Assembly: GCA_030015575.1 (NCBI GenBank)
Contig: JASDDO010000006.1
Span: forward strand, 378,222,137-378,286,136
Length of the DNA stretch: 64,000 nt
Reading direction: 5' to 3'
Origin: Agapanthus africanus
Lineage: Eukaryota; Streptophyta; Magnoliopsida; Asparagales; Amaryllidaceae
Shown here: positions 11,601 through 22,471 of the stretch, in pieces
How positions within the stretch are numbered: position 1 is the stretch's first letter
How the letters are laid out: each line of letters starts with the position of its first letter
The notes under the pieces: generated by a model
Databases searched by the model: none
Seen by the model: the letters and a program-made list of their open reading frames with translations, nothing else
Told to the model about the DNA's origin: nothing
Position numbers and translations under genes: made by a program

Positions 11601-13397
11601 GATTTGGAAGAAAACTATCCAATAAGCGTAACAAGTGTACTCTCCTAATCAAGGAGCTCTTGCAACCTGAGAGAAAGTAAAGGGAAGAAACAACCGAATA
11701 ATTCTATTCAATTTCTTCAGAACCTGTGGCCATCCTCAACTGAAGTAACTTCTTCGAGTTCGTATGTAACTATACGATGGCTGTTCCAAGCAATATGGAT
11801 CATCGTAGTGATACGACGTGTTCTAAAGAAATGCAAAGGGTAAATTAGGAGTGGCAGGGATATATACGACTTTGTCGCGAATCAAGACAAGCCAAAACCA
11901 AAGGGTGTAAGAATGTTCGGTCAAATTGGTTCATGAGTTTTTAAGGTAAGTTATGGGTTGCTGTACCAGAGAGAGAGAAAAGAAACACAAAGCGTGCACT
12001 CTGTTAAGATTATACTGGTTATCACTTTATCTGATCAGGATGGCTCCCACTATTTCCTTGAATTCTCCTTCAAACCCTAAAAGGAGAACTAGTCGGGATC
12101 ATTTACACTTTTACAAGTTCGCTAACCGTTCAGCCAGGCCAGTGTTGGTACTCCGAGGGAGGTCCCCCATCCTTTCGCACGGACCCAATTAAATAACCTC
12201 ATTTCCGCAGAGACGTAACCTTGTTAACACTTTCTAGACACTTAATAAGTTAGCTAATTGTGAAGTGAAAAATGTCCCTGGAGTAATACATACTCATCAG
12301 TGAGAATCGGGACCTAACTATCATCATGTGATAACTTGATGGAATCCACCCAAGTCACCATACTCCAGAAGGTATGTGCATGCCTGGCAAGTTTCCCGTA
12401 TGTTTGAAACTCCCGATAGTTTTTGCCCCAAGCGTCTTATGACCTTGACGATGGCCAACAAATCATAAGTCGCAAGTCAAGTTCTACCCGTCATTGTTCT
12501 GATTAATCTAAACCCACCCGTACTCACCATTGACAAAGGCCAACAAGGTTTTACGAATATCCTAGATTAATGCATATCCATGCAACAGAAAAGTAACGCA
12601 TAGCTACGATACACTATGCCTTAACGAAGGCCAACAAACATAGCATGAATACTAAGTGCTACACGTCTGAAATGACGGAGGGCTACGACTGATTTTTGGC
12701 GAAAAACCTTTAACGTAATGAACTTGATATCGTTGAAGGAACTCGAGTGGTTTTGAAATGGAGTGGTTTAAGCTTCGCTTTTTAAAACTAGTAACATAAA
12801 CTTTTACTTAAGAGCGAACTCCCAATGAAGGGATCACGGCTCTTCCCTTATAGAATAAGGTGAGGGATATTCCTAACCGAATACCTCTATGCACTAATAC
12901 ACATATTCGTAAACCCGTCTGATTGTACATATAGCAACCAGTCGGATTGTACCTTTCTATGATATTCACGGTCGCAGAAATAAACATACACACTAATACA
13001 CACAAATTCAAAATTTCGATCGACCAAAACTGTCCTCATTGTCCCCAAGTACAAACTGGTACTCAAAAAATCTGGGTCAATACCATACATCCCAAAAATC
13101 ACATTTCCAAGTTATAGAGCATATGGAAAAAATTGGGGAACCACGGCCAAATATAGACCGCGGAAGCGCGGCCAATGGGCACATTTTGCCGCGGTTGCGC
13201 GGCCAATTTTTGGGCTTGTGTTCCTAAATTTCTTCCCGGCCTCTACAATTGCCTGCACGTATTTTAAAAACCTCCAGAATAATTTTTTGAACAAGTTTGA
13301 AAATCGACAACGGGCATCAAAATTGGAATGCGATTCGGAAAAAACACGTCGATCGAAATTCTAAACAAGTGTAAACTAGCTAGTTAAGATTTATGGT
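8653..13397 (-). pseudogene. Decayed Copia gag-pol
   Basis: Internal region of the minus-strand Copia element, read from 13397 down to 8653. Reverse transcriptase is recognisable at 9690-9840 (IWQVDDYNVFPN...EVHVYMTLLEGY, a decayed form of the Copia RT block ending in VYMxQPEGF) and at 9428-9658 (FIKTKDEP, then a catalytic-site remnant DLDDILQIGSDVP where YVDD is expected). Remnants of the next pol block lie at about 9210-9310 (SYAIESIMQSL). A weak integrase-like stretch (RYKNKVENHT) lies near 10800. Stops and frameshifts are frequent throughout. The 10950-13390 part, where gag and protease should be, has no segment I can assign with confidence. It would have encoded the complete Copia replication machinery and is now inactive. 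Confidence 0.75.
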
Positions 13398-13410
13398 GGC
13401 TCTGATACCA
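13398..13410 (-). other. Copia primer-binding site (initiator tRNA-Met type)
   Basis: Plus strand GGCTCTGATACCA, so the minus strand reads TGGTATCAGAGCC. This is complementary to the 3' end of plant initiator tRNA-Met and directly abuts the LTR end at 13411. Confidence 0.92.
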
Positions 13411-15400
13411 TGTTGGGATCTGGCGCCCGCGCCGTGGAGGCCACGGCCGAGGCGGAAGCTAAAACAAAAACTTCTTGCGAGCACCAGACAACCGATAAAA
13501 CCTAAGGATTCGAACCATATACTTATATTAGCTAATCTAGAAGTGCAAAAGGTTATGAAATACAACCTTTGTCGCGTGTCCACCCAATTGTGGAAGACCC
13601 TTCCAAGCTCATAGCCGTCGGGATCGCGCTTGAATATTGACCACCCTTACCGAAGACGATCCATCCGAGAGAACGCGGAGGAGGCTCGAACCAACGATCC
13701 AAAGCCGCTAGGTTTGGAAGGCCGGTGATGTAGAATACTCCACTAAATTTTTTCTCTCTAGGATCTTGCTCAAACATGGAAGCAAGAAGAAGAAAAAGAT
13801 GGAGAAGATGAAGCATCAACATAAGCTATGGGGCTCAAGCCAAGAAGAAGAAAAATATCTTCAACTCATCAAGTAAAAAGTATGGCTACACAAAAATGAA
13901 CCATGCACAAATAATGCAACCAAATGAGAAATCAATTTAAAAATGAAGCCATGCTTGGACCCATGCTTCAAAGTCTCCACTTGCCACCTCATTTTCCTTT
14001 TTATTTTTCTAAAATAGAAAAATAAATATGAGGTCATCTTCTTCTAGAAATATTCTCGTATAAATACGGAATACTTCACCTTTTATATGTATCGCTACAT
14101 ATACACGTATCCGTATAAAAATACGGATGGCACCAAAGAGAGAAAATAAATAGTGAACAATAATACTAAAATACATGTATCGAAATACATATATAAATTA
14201 TTAAATCAAAACCTGATTTAATAATCCTGCTTAATCCTAAGCCGACTAGTTTTATCAACTATCCGATTAAAGTCCGTATACCGCGTACACGTATTTAATC
14301 GGACCCTTACACGTACCACCGTACGGCTCCTACATTCGTCGTCTGAACTGAGAAAACCCTCTGTGTGGGACTCTAAAGACTCGACAATACGCTGGCAGAG
14401 GGTTTAACCATAAGTACGTCAGCGGCACTAGCTGTACGTAACGGCTACCCAGGTAGTTGTCGAAAGAAGGGTCGACAATCAAGTGCGTCCATACCCTACT
14501 GAGCCTGAATGTGACAATCTCCGTACAGTCTGATCTCTTCTTCAAAGAGTATCGCATATTAGGTCTAGGGGGTGGATAACGTCAGACCCCTACTAACCCG
14601 ATAAGTCGTATCTGAGTCTAGCTCATCACCAACTGAGATACTACTGATCAACTATCAGTAAATCTCCCCTACCGTGGCCACGGATTTCTAGTGATAGCCA
14701 ACCGAACACAACGCGACATCGACTCCTAATACCAGGAGAGATGAATCCCTGACAGTCGACCACTGCCTCCATGTGTCTCGGGACTGTACCCCACTAAAAC
14801 CTGTTTGCATGACTCGTTTGAGCCATGGTAGGGTAGTAATCAAAGTACAGTGGGAACTCACATGAGAAAAATGAAGACTTCAGGTCGAAGGACTAATTTG
14901 TCCTCATGCCACCTGAGAACTTCCTTCTAACGATAGGTATAATACTATCTAGAAGTTCTCGGCGAGTCTGTCCAGTGTACTCACCTCCAGTGAGCACCTG
15001 TATACTATCTTAGGTGTCACAACACCAATAGCTTGTGAGACCGACCACCGCCCCTCGTCGGGGTCTCGAAGCGTATACACTAGTCTACTCCGGAATATCG
15101 ATACTCAGTCTTGATACTCCCACGACTAGGGGCATTTAAGGATGTGCTTATAGACCACCCGGCTCTCACGTATATGATCACCATCATAATGCTGGTAGTC
15201 AAGCAAGAATCTAAGGGGCTCTATCAACATGTAATAGTGATCTGCAATACCACATAATGCATGTACATGATGATAAAGACAAAGCAGATAGCATACTATC
15301 ATTTTGAGTAAGATTGTCCTACCCGTATAGGTCCTCCTTCAATCATCACAATCGCGTGCCTGCAATTACAATAATTGACTTGAGGGCACTATATCGAACA
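13411..15400 (-). mobile_element. 5' LTR of the Copia element (1990 bp)
   Basis: Bounded by the PBS at 13410 and by ..ATATCGAACA at 15400. On the minus strand it starts TGTTCGATATAGTGCCC and ends CCAGATCCCAACA. Its right 400 bp match the 3' LTR remnant at 8239-8640. A related LTR is present on the plus strand at 22472-24623. The flank from 15401 is the antisense gene of element B, so this element inserted there. The other TSD copy is out of view. Confidence 0.9.
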
Positions 15401-15747
15401 ATTATCGCTTTTTGTTGGAAGACGCGATGCAAAACAGCGACCAGATCATCTCTCTGCTTCTTCGAGATCAAGCCCATCAAATATACTGAATGTATCTTGT
15501 CTTCAGCGTCATCAAGTGCCTCGAGCGGCATAGCCTCATCAAGCTCAGGAAGCGCTTCCCAGATCGATCCAACAATAATCTTTAAAAGGGCAGAACGGTG
15601 GGAGAGTAATCGACCGTTGTGATCATCAAAGTGACGCATCACCTCATCACATTGGGCATCAGTGTACGCATGGCCTTAAAAGTGACCTTATATGCTAATT
15701 TCTTCGTAGGAGACAATTTCCTCGATATCGTATAAATGATTGGCCAT
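15401..15747 (-). pseudogene. Antisense ORF of Tat-like element B, broken by the Copia insertion
   Basis: Minus-strand frame starting ATG at 15745-15747 (MANHLYDIEEIV...), opposite to element B's own LTR orientation. After two in-frame TAA codons (15688-15690 and 15676-15678) it stays open for about 90 codons, with ALLKIIVGSIWEALPELDEA and SKKQRDDLVAVLHRVFQQKA, until it is cut at 15401 by the Copia LTR. An antisense ORF between pol and the 3' LTR is a documented trait of some Tat-group elements such as Grande; the location here fits that. Function is unknown. A TTTCTTTTCAG just before GTACCATGG would suit a 3' splice site, but this is speculative. Confidence 0.55.
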
Positions 15748-16640
15748 GGTACCTGAAAAGAAACCAGTAGAAAGTTAGCAATAAAAATGCTAGCATCACT
15801 AAGTCTAAAAATCAGTGTGCCCCACAGAATCAAGATGGCGGCTTCTTAATGATTGGAATATGTGCCTAAGGGAGAAATTTTAAAAGAAATCCTTAAGGCT
15901 ATTTCTAATAATATTAAAATTACAGAGCTGAGCTCTGCTTATCAAAATGGTATAAAATACCAAAATTTTCAATAAAATCCCTATAGGGAATTTATATTCA
16001 GAGCAAAGCTCTATTAAACTGAAAATCCAAGAAAATCCCCAAGAGGGATCTAATATTAAATTGCCAGAGCAAAAATCTGATTAAAATTTCAAGAAACTCC
16101 CCACAGGGGAAAAGATCGAGAAATCAGAACTAAGTTTTTTGGAAAATTGCTAGAACAAACCTTTGGGGAAAAGATCCAATTAGAACTAAGTTCTGTTATA
16201 AATCGCCAGAGTAAAACTCCGACTAAAATCTCAAGAAAATCTCCAAAAAGGAAAGAGATCTATAAAAAAAAGATAAGAACTAAGTTCTGTAGATTTCCAA
16301 TGGGTATATATTAGAGCTAAGCTCTATAATTAAAAATGAAGTAATTTTTCAAGAAGAAAACTCTTACCAAATAAAATTTTGGCAGAGTGGGTCTACAATG
16401 TAGATCTGGTAAAGAATGAAGAACTAAACTTGTAGAAAACAGAGCTAAACTCTAATAGAGAATAAAATTGTCAAGAAAAAAGATGAAGAGATAGCAGTCA
16501 TCTCAAAGACCAAAGGCCATATTTATAGGACGTGGTAGGGACGGTTCTAATTCTCCGAATCCCAAGGTGGATCAGATGGCTTAAAATTGTGCACCGTTGC
16601 ACCCACGTGCAAACCACTTGAGAACAACGGTGAGGGAATT
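15748..16640 (+). other. 3' non-coding region and PPT of element B
   Basis: No gene seen. The segment is rich in short palindromes (CAGAGCTGAGCTCTG near 15924, AGAGCAAAGCTCT near 16001, AGAACTAAGTTCT, AGAGCTAAGCTCT near 16313) and in CCCC..GGGG pairs (CTCCCCACAGGGG near 16098). The last 12 bases, GGTGAGGGAATT at 16629-16640, are purine-rich and abut the LTR start, so they are the probable PPT. Confidence 0.6.
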
Positions 16641-17335
16641 TGTTCCCTCATAAAAAAATTTATTTTTAAATCAGTCGGGCAGCGCCTCACGTGAGCGCCA
16701 GCGCCAGCATTTAGTAGGATTAAAAAGTCCTATGCTGGTGTCTCACGTGAAGCTAACGTGAGCACTGACGTACAAAGCACATGGTGCCTGATTCCGTAAG
16801 AATTAAATTCTTAGGCGGCGTCCACGTGCATAGTACGTGAGCGTCAGCGCCCAAATTAAAGATGGTAGAATTAAATTCTACATGGAGAATTATTTCCTTA
16901 AAAGATGGGGATATTCTCTGTTAAACAGAGCCATTGGATAAAAAATTCAATGGTGATTAAAATTATCAAATGATAGAATTAAATTCTATTTGGGGGGAAA
17001 TATCTCCCTGGTCTTTTTATAAATAAAAAAGATCTTCTCTATTAAATAAAGAGCTGTTGGATCAAAAATCCGATAATAGAATTAAATTCTAATATGGGGA
17101 AATATTTCCAAATGAGAAGGATATACTTTTGAACTCTCGGATTAAAATCCAATGGTGATTAAAAATCATCGTTTGATAGAATTAAATGGGAAAATATTTT
17201 CCTAATCTTGTTTAAAATAAGAATATATATTCTGTAAAACAGAAATTCACTGGATCAAAAATCTAAGGGTGGATAAAATCCCCCAAATAATTTTTGAGGC
17301 CAATTAAATCAATTGGTATCTCTCAAATGAGATAT
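16641..17335 (+). mobile_element. Tat-like element B, 3' LTR, first segment
   Basis: Starts TGTTCCCTCATAAA after the PPT and contains U3 sequence with CACGTG-type palindromes (about 16688, 16741, 16821) and GAATTAAATTC repeats. At 17331-17335 (GATAT) it is interrupted by element T1a and resumes at 44499. With the second segment the LTR is about 2350 bp. Confidence 0.85.
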
Positions 17336-18826
17336 TGTTCAGTTGATAAAACTGCACATGTAATATGACATTTTTCCTACTATTTCTATATAAAGAGAGG
17401 TGTTTATTATAATATATGATACATATGAGGGTTTATCTGTAAAAATACTATTTTCATGTGTTTATATATTATAATTAACATTTGGTAGAAAAAAGTAAGC
17501 ATATAATATCCATATAACATTTGGCCCATTTAAATATACTTACCATATTATACCTTTGACCAATACTTAATGGTTAAGTTAATATCTCAATAAAACAAAC
17601 ACTACTAAATATTATTTGTTGAGTTTGTTGTGTAGAATTTTCAGGGCTGAAATCAAGAAAATCAAAGTTGTTAGAACAAACCTGCCTAATTAAGAAATTA
17701 AACTAAAGAAATTAAGGCTGGCAGTGACGAAGAGAAGATTTTCAGTTTCCAAAGATGTTAAAAGATCACCACGTGTCAGATAAACAAAGTCCAGAGAAAC
17801 AAAGCAAAGATCACACCTATTGGCCGCGGATCCGCCGTGGTTCAGATGATTTGGGAGTTGGGATTTTTCTGTGTGGATCATAACTACTGGTTTCTAAATT
17901 AGGAGACTAGGGTTCTGGCTCTGGGACTATAAATAAGGGCCGAGAGTCTCTTGGAAAAATTATCAAACCGACGCGATCACGAAGTCCACGACGGCTCAAG
18001 AATCCTGGTTGATCATTAACAGTTCATCTACCTTCTTAGAAGAGATCGAGAAGCAAACTAGGATTTTGTAATCATTTTCTAAGGGAACAAACTGTAAATG
18101 AATTTTGTTGATTAATAAAGGTAGTTCTTTTTCTTATTCTATTTCTTTGTAGTTTTAATATAATTTCCCTCTCCATCTCTTCTTCTCCCAACATGCGCGA
18201 GTAATTCTCCGCTTGTTAGGGTTCATAGGATTAGGGTAGGTTAATGGATGATGAAGATCCTTGAACTCTTTTTAAGTCCTATAAAGTTTATAAACTTTAT
18301 TAAAAGAATAGTTAACATCCTAATTGGGCGCGCTATCAATTCATTGATAATCGCGATCACGATTAGAGATTAGATTAACTATTGTTTTGGTAAAGGCTAG
18401 ATATGAACGGAGTTCCATGTCGAGATAGGGGTTAAGAGTGGGAACCCTTTTCCCTCCAGAAACCCTAATCTACATGCATCACTATCGTTCTAGTTTTAAA
18501 TCTATTAAAGGATAAAAAGAGAAATTTTTAATTAATCATCCATGACTACTAAATCCTAATAAACCCTACAAACCACCTTTTAATATTAAACCTACATCCG
18601 TAGTTAATCTAGATCTATATTTTGCATCCGTGTTTAACGTAGATCTAGATCCTACAGCCATTCTTCACAATTTTTTATTCTTCCACTTTTCTTTCTCAAC
18701 ACGCCTAAAGTAAGAATAAAATATTCAACGTTTCCCAGAGGACGACCCGTATTCATCTCGGTTTAGCTACACGCGACACCGTTATTGATTGCGGTTAACT
18801 ACTACACATAAAATTCACACCAATCA
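17336..18826 (+). mobile_element. 5' LTR of Athila-like element T1a (1491 bp)
   Basis: Starts TGTTCAGTTGAT and ends ..CACACCAATCA, flanked on the left by TSD GATAT (17331-17335). The partner is at 44494-44498 after the 3' LTR. The PBS follows after AA. The whole T1a element spans 17336-44493. Subtracting its two nested insertions leaves about 8.3 kb. The LTR holds GGCCGCGGATCCGCC near 17821 and a TATA box at 17928. Confidence 0.92.
17928..17935 (+). promoter_or_regulatory. TATA box of the T1a 5' LTR
   Basis: TATAAATA in the context GGGACTATAAATAAGGG. The same box is intact in the T1b LTR (59830-59837) but reads CAATAAATA in the T1a 3' LTR (about 43604). Confidence 0.65.
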
Positions 18827-18828
18827 AA

Positions 18829-18846
18829 TGGCGCCGTTGCCGGTGA
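18829..18846 (+). other. T1a primer-binding site (tRNA-Asp type)
   Basis: TGGCGCCGTTGCCGGTGA, one base off TGGCGCCGTTGCCGGGGA. The canonical form is complementary to the 3' end of tRNA-Asp and is typical of Athila-group Ty3/gypsy elements. Confidence 0.9.
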
Positions 18847-19910
18847 TACGTGCGTAATTTTTTATTCTTACTATTTGTGTTGAATTCTTATTCGATCTAT
18901 ATCATAATTAAAACAAAACTGCAAATTGTATATTTAACGATTTGTGTGTGAATTTTGCAAGGAGATCTGGAGTCACAGACTTGAGAAAACAGAGAGCCAG
19001 AGACATTCATCAAGGTCCAAAGGAGTACAGGAGGCCACGTAGCAAAATTCTACACCTGATCCATCTTTCTTGCGGTGGAACCGCGGCAGCAGGAGCTAAT
19101 TGGCGGCAGAAGCGCGGCTGATTTGAGGGGTTAGGGGTCGTAACTTCTCTGGTAAGTTTCTCAGCTCTTTCTCTCTCCTCTGAAATCCAATAAAATATCT
19201 TTTCTGCAGAATTCTTTGCAAAATATTGCCGCTCAAAAAATTCTTTTTGCAAAGTTTTGTAATTGGTTTGTTTTGCATATTTTAATACAGACTTTAAGGG
19301 GCAAAAACCAAATTCAGATTAGGTAGGGATTTCATCACCCTTCCTAAGCCCCACAAATCACAAAACGAGCATCCGCATCAACTCTACATTAATTTAAAAA
19401 ATATCTAGACAAGACTCTAAGGACTGTCGCGCTCAATAAGGACAGAGGAAGGTCGTGGGTAATCTATCGCTTATCCGCATTACTTTTGTGGTGTCTAGGC
19501 AAGTGTGTCTAAGGCAGGTGGTTACTTGATTAGGCCCGTTGTTTTCGGTGATTCGTATAGTGGATACCTCCCACTTACCTGGTACTTACCTGGCCACAAG
19601 AGTAGTAAAGAGGTGGTAGAGAATTGATCCTATGGCTTGACCTTTGGAAGTCTAGGAGCGGTCTAGAGACTTGACCTAGGTAACCTTAGTTCTAGGGTTG
19701 TTTGTGCATTTTTGTGCGATTTGTCTAAGTCCGACACACTTTTCAAAACAAACCAATCACACACACGCTGCCACTTGCGCTAAACTCGCTTAGTGCATAC
19801 TTGGCTGGACACGGGATTCTAGTGCCCGTCTTGTCCGCGTTCCTGCTATCGACTCCGAAGTCGGTGCTTCTTCATCTTCTTTTCCCCCACCACACACCAC
19901 ATCAACCGAG
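18847..19910 (+). other. T1a untranslated leader
   Basis: About 1.06 kb without a coding frame. It carries the GC-rich pair near 19078-19120 (GGAACCGCGGC and GGCAGAAGCGCGGC). A block at about 19330-19700 (words CATCACCCTTCCTAAG, GGTCGTGGGTAATC, TACCTGGCCAC, AGGAGCGGTCTAGAG) is conserved in the leaders of T2 (29340-29690, 36760-37110) and T1b (61220-61580). The conservation suggests a replication, packaging or translation element; that role is inference. Confidence 0.6.
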
Positions 19911-22471
19911 ATGGACGGTGCTCCATCACACTTTAACATCACGCTGCCACGGCCCGTAGGTGAGCAGAATCCTCCGCGCATCTCTCTCCAAGAAAGATGA
20001 TATCCTATCCGTGGTCCACTTCCCACTTGCCTATCTATTCCACCAGCCAACGGGGATAATTTTGAAATTAAACCCCACTACATCAATCTGTTGCCCAAAT
20101 TTCATGGGCTTGAGTCTGAAGACGCGTGCGTTTTCATCACTAAATTCGAAAACGTATGCACAATGATGGGTACTTCACAACTGACTGTGGATGCTATGCG
20201 CTTGCGTCTTCTCCCATTCACTTTATGCGCCTTGGCAGAAAAATGGCTTTATAATACTGCCGCACACTCTATCACTAATTGGGATGAATTCGTAATAGCA
20301 TTTCTTAAGAAGTTTTACCCAAACCATAAGACCGCCCGTGTTATGAGCGAAATCAACCAGTTTACCCAGCTTCCCAACGAACCATTTTGGAAGTGCTTTG
20401 AACGTTTCAAAGATCTTCTTGTCCAATATCCTCATCATGGAATCAATAAATAGGATTTGTGCCGAATTATATATGAGGGCATTAATCCAGCGACGAAGCA
20501 GACGCTTGAAACAAATTGTCGATGCAATTTCATATCTAAAGATGACGGTGAAGCTTGGAAATATCTAGAAGACCTCGCTGAAAACACTTTGCAGTGGGAA
20601 AGTATAAGACCACCTTCATCTAGGGGAGGAATTCATCAGCTCGATGTTTCCATCGCAGTAAAAGCCGAAATGGCAGCGATGCAGAAGAAACTCGACATTA
20701 TTGAGAACAAATTCTCATCAGTCTCCCTAAATCAGGTAACGCTTCCCAAGACCGTGTGTAGTTACTGTTCAGATCAGTCACACTTGACGGAAGAATGTCC
20801 TATGAATGCACCGTTTCAAGGTCACGAGCAAACTAATGCTGCTTTTCAGCAGCGGTCTAGAAACGATCCTTATTCTTCCACGTATAATCAAGGATGGAGG
20901 AATCATTCTAACTTTGCTTGGAACCAAAACCAACCCCAAAATCAAAACCAGTTCCAAAGCAATTATCAAAGACCTCCTCCACAGCAACAACAACCACAAC
21001 CACAAAGTCAGCACCCCTTTCAGTCACAAAATTTTCAAAATCCGGCCAACACTTCTGCATCGCAATTGGCCGGTACTAATAACTCTTCACTTGCACAAAC
21101 TTTGGATTTATTTATGAAACATTCCATTCAAATGTCGGATAATATGAAGTCTTCTATTGATACCATAAAGAAAGACTCCGCCTCCCACGGTGAGAGTATT
21201 AAATCAATAGAAAACCAAATTGCACAGTTGAACGCCGCAATGAGTGCGAGAGAGAAAGGGACACTCCCATCTCAACCCCTACCGAATCCTGGCCACTCAC
21301 AAAATCATAATGTGAATGCCGTTACTACGTTGAGATCGGGAAAAGTGCTGGATAACCGAGTGGGTGAACAAGTTGATGATCTTAGTGATACCAATGATAC
21401 CCCAGCTTCTACTTCTTCCCCTAATTCGTCTAATCTCCCACCTACTTTTGAGCCTATTCTATGCTTCCCACAAGGCTCGAACCCTTAGCCCACTTCCACA
21501 AATCTATCTAAAACGATCCCTACTCCAATTCTGGGATCCATTCCATCCCCACAATCCTCTCCAATTTTGGACCCAAACCTTATTAATAAAGCACCTTATC
21601 CAAACAGGTTAAGGGGCAACAGACCAAGTCCACAAATGGAGAAGATTGTGGAAATTTTTAAGCAAGTTAACATAAACATTCCTCTCCTAAATGCTATTCA
21701 ACAAGTTCCGTCTTATGCGAAAATCCTAAAGGAGTTGTGCACTAGGAAGAAAAAAGTTCAAGTACCTAAAAAAAATTTCCTTGCGAGTAATGTGAGTACA
21801 ACTTTTACACAACAACTACCCAAGAAACGAAAGGACTCCGGAAGTCCTACAATTTCTATTTCTATTGGGGGTAAAAATATCAATCGTGCTCTACTCGATT
21901 TAGGTGCTAGTGTTAACTTGCTTCCGTATTCTATTTATGAGCAATTAGGGATCGGAGAATTAAAACCGGCGCATTACACTCTTCAGATGGCCGATCGATC
22001 TATCACCCAATCTAGGGGTGAGCTAGAGAATGTGTTAATCAAAGTCGGGGAATTTATATTTCCTGTGGACTTTATCGTTATAGATACACAACCTGTAGCG
22101 AACCCACAAAACCAAATTCCGGTGATTTTAGGTCGACCTTTGCTTGCGACTTCCAACGCTGTAATCAATTGCCGTAACGGCTCTATGACCCTATCCTTTG
22201 GGAAGAAGTCAATAGAACTTAACATTTACAAGTTGGGAAGTGAACCCTCCGAACCCTATGCTCATATGTGTTCTGTCGAAACAATAGATTCCGACAGCAG
22301 CGAAATTGAAGAGCTTCACGATACTGATCTCGACTTCGCTATTACGTTGTTGTCTGGGCCAACAGCTAAATGTGAACCTTTTATGGAGTCAGAGTATCAT
22401 CCCGTTCTTTCTGATGAGATTATTATTCGGGATATCGATGAAAGCTTCAAGGAAATCTTCGCTGATGAACT
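19911..22471 (+). pseudogene. T1a gag-protease (Athila-like), interrupted at its 3' end
   Basis: One frame from ATG 19911 to the solo LTR at 22472. Gag begins MDGAPSHFNITLP. An in-frame TGA follows at 19998-20000, then NLLPKFHGLESEDA and the retrotransposon gag core (LAEKWLYNTAAHSITNWDEF, TQLPNEPFWKCFERFKDLL). TAG codons lie at 20451-20453 (in place of a Trp codon) and 21486-21488. A CCHC knuckle C-x2-C-x4-H-x4-C starts at 20757. A Gln/Pro/Asn-rich linker leads to the protease: catalytic Asp at 21897 in DLGASVNLLP, with VDFIVIDTQP and PVILGRPLLATSNA downstream. No RT, RNase H or integrase follows. The frame resumes without a shift at 24629. In an active copy the product would be the particle protein plus the protease that matures it. 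Confidence 0.88.
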
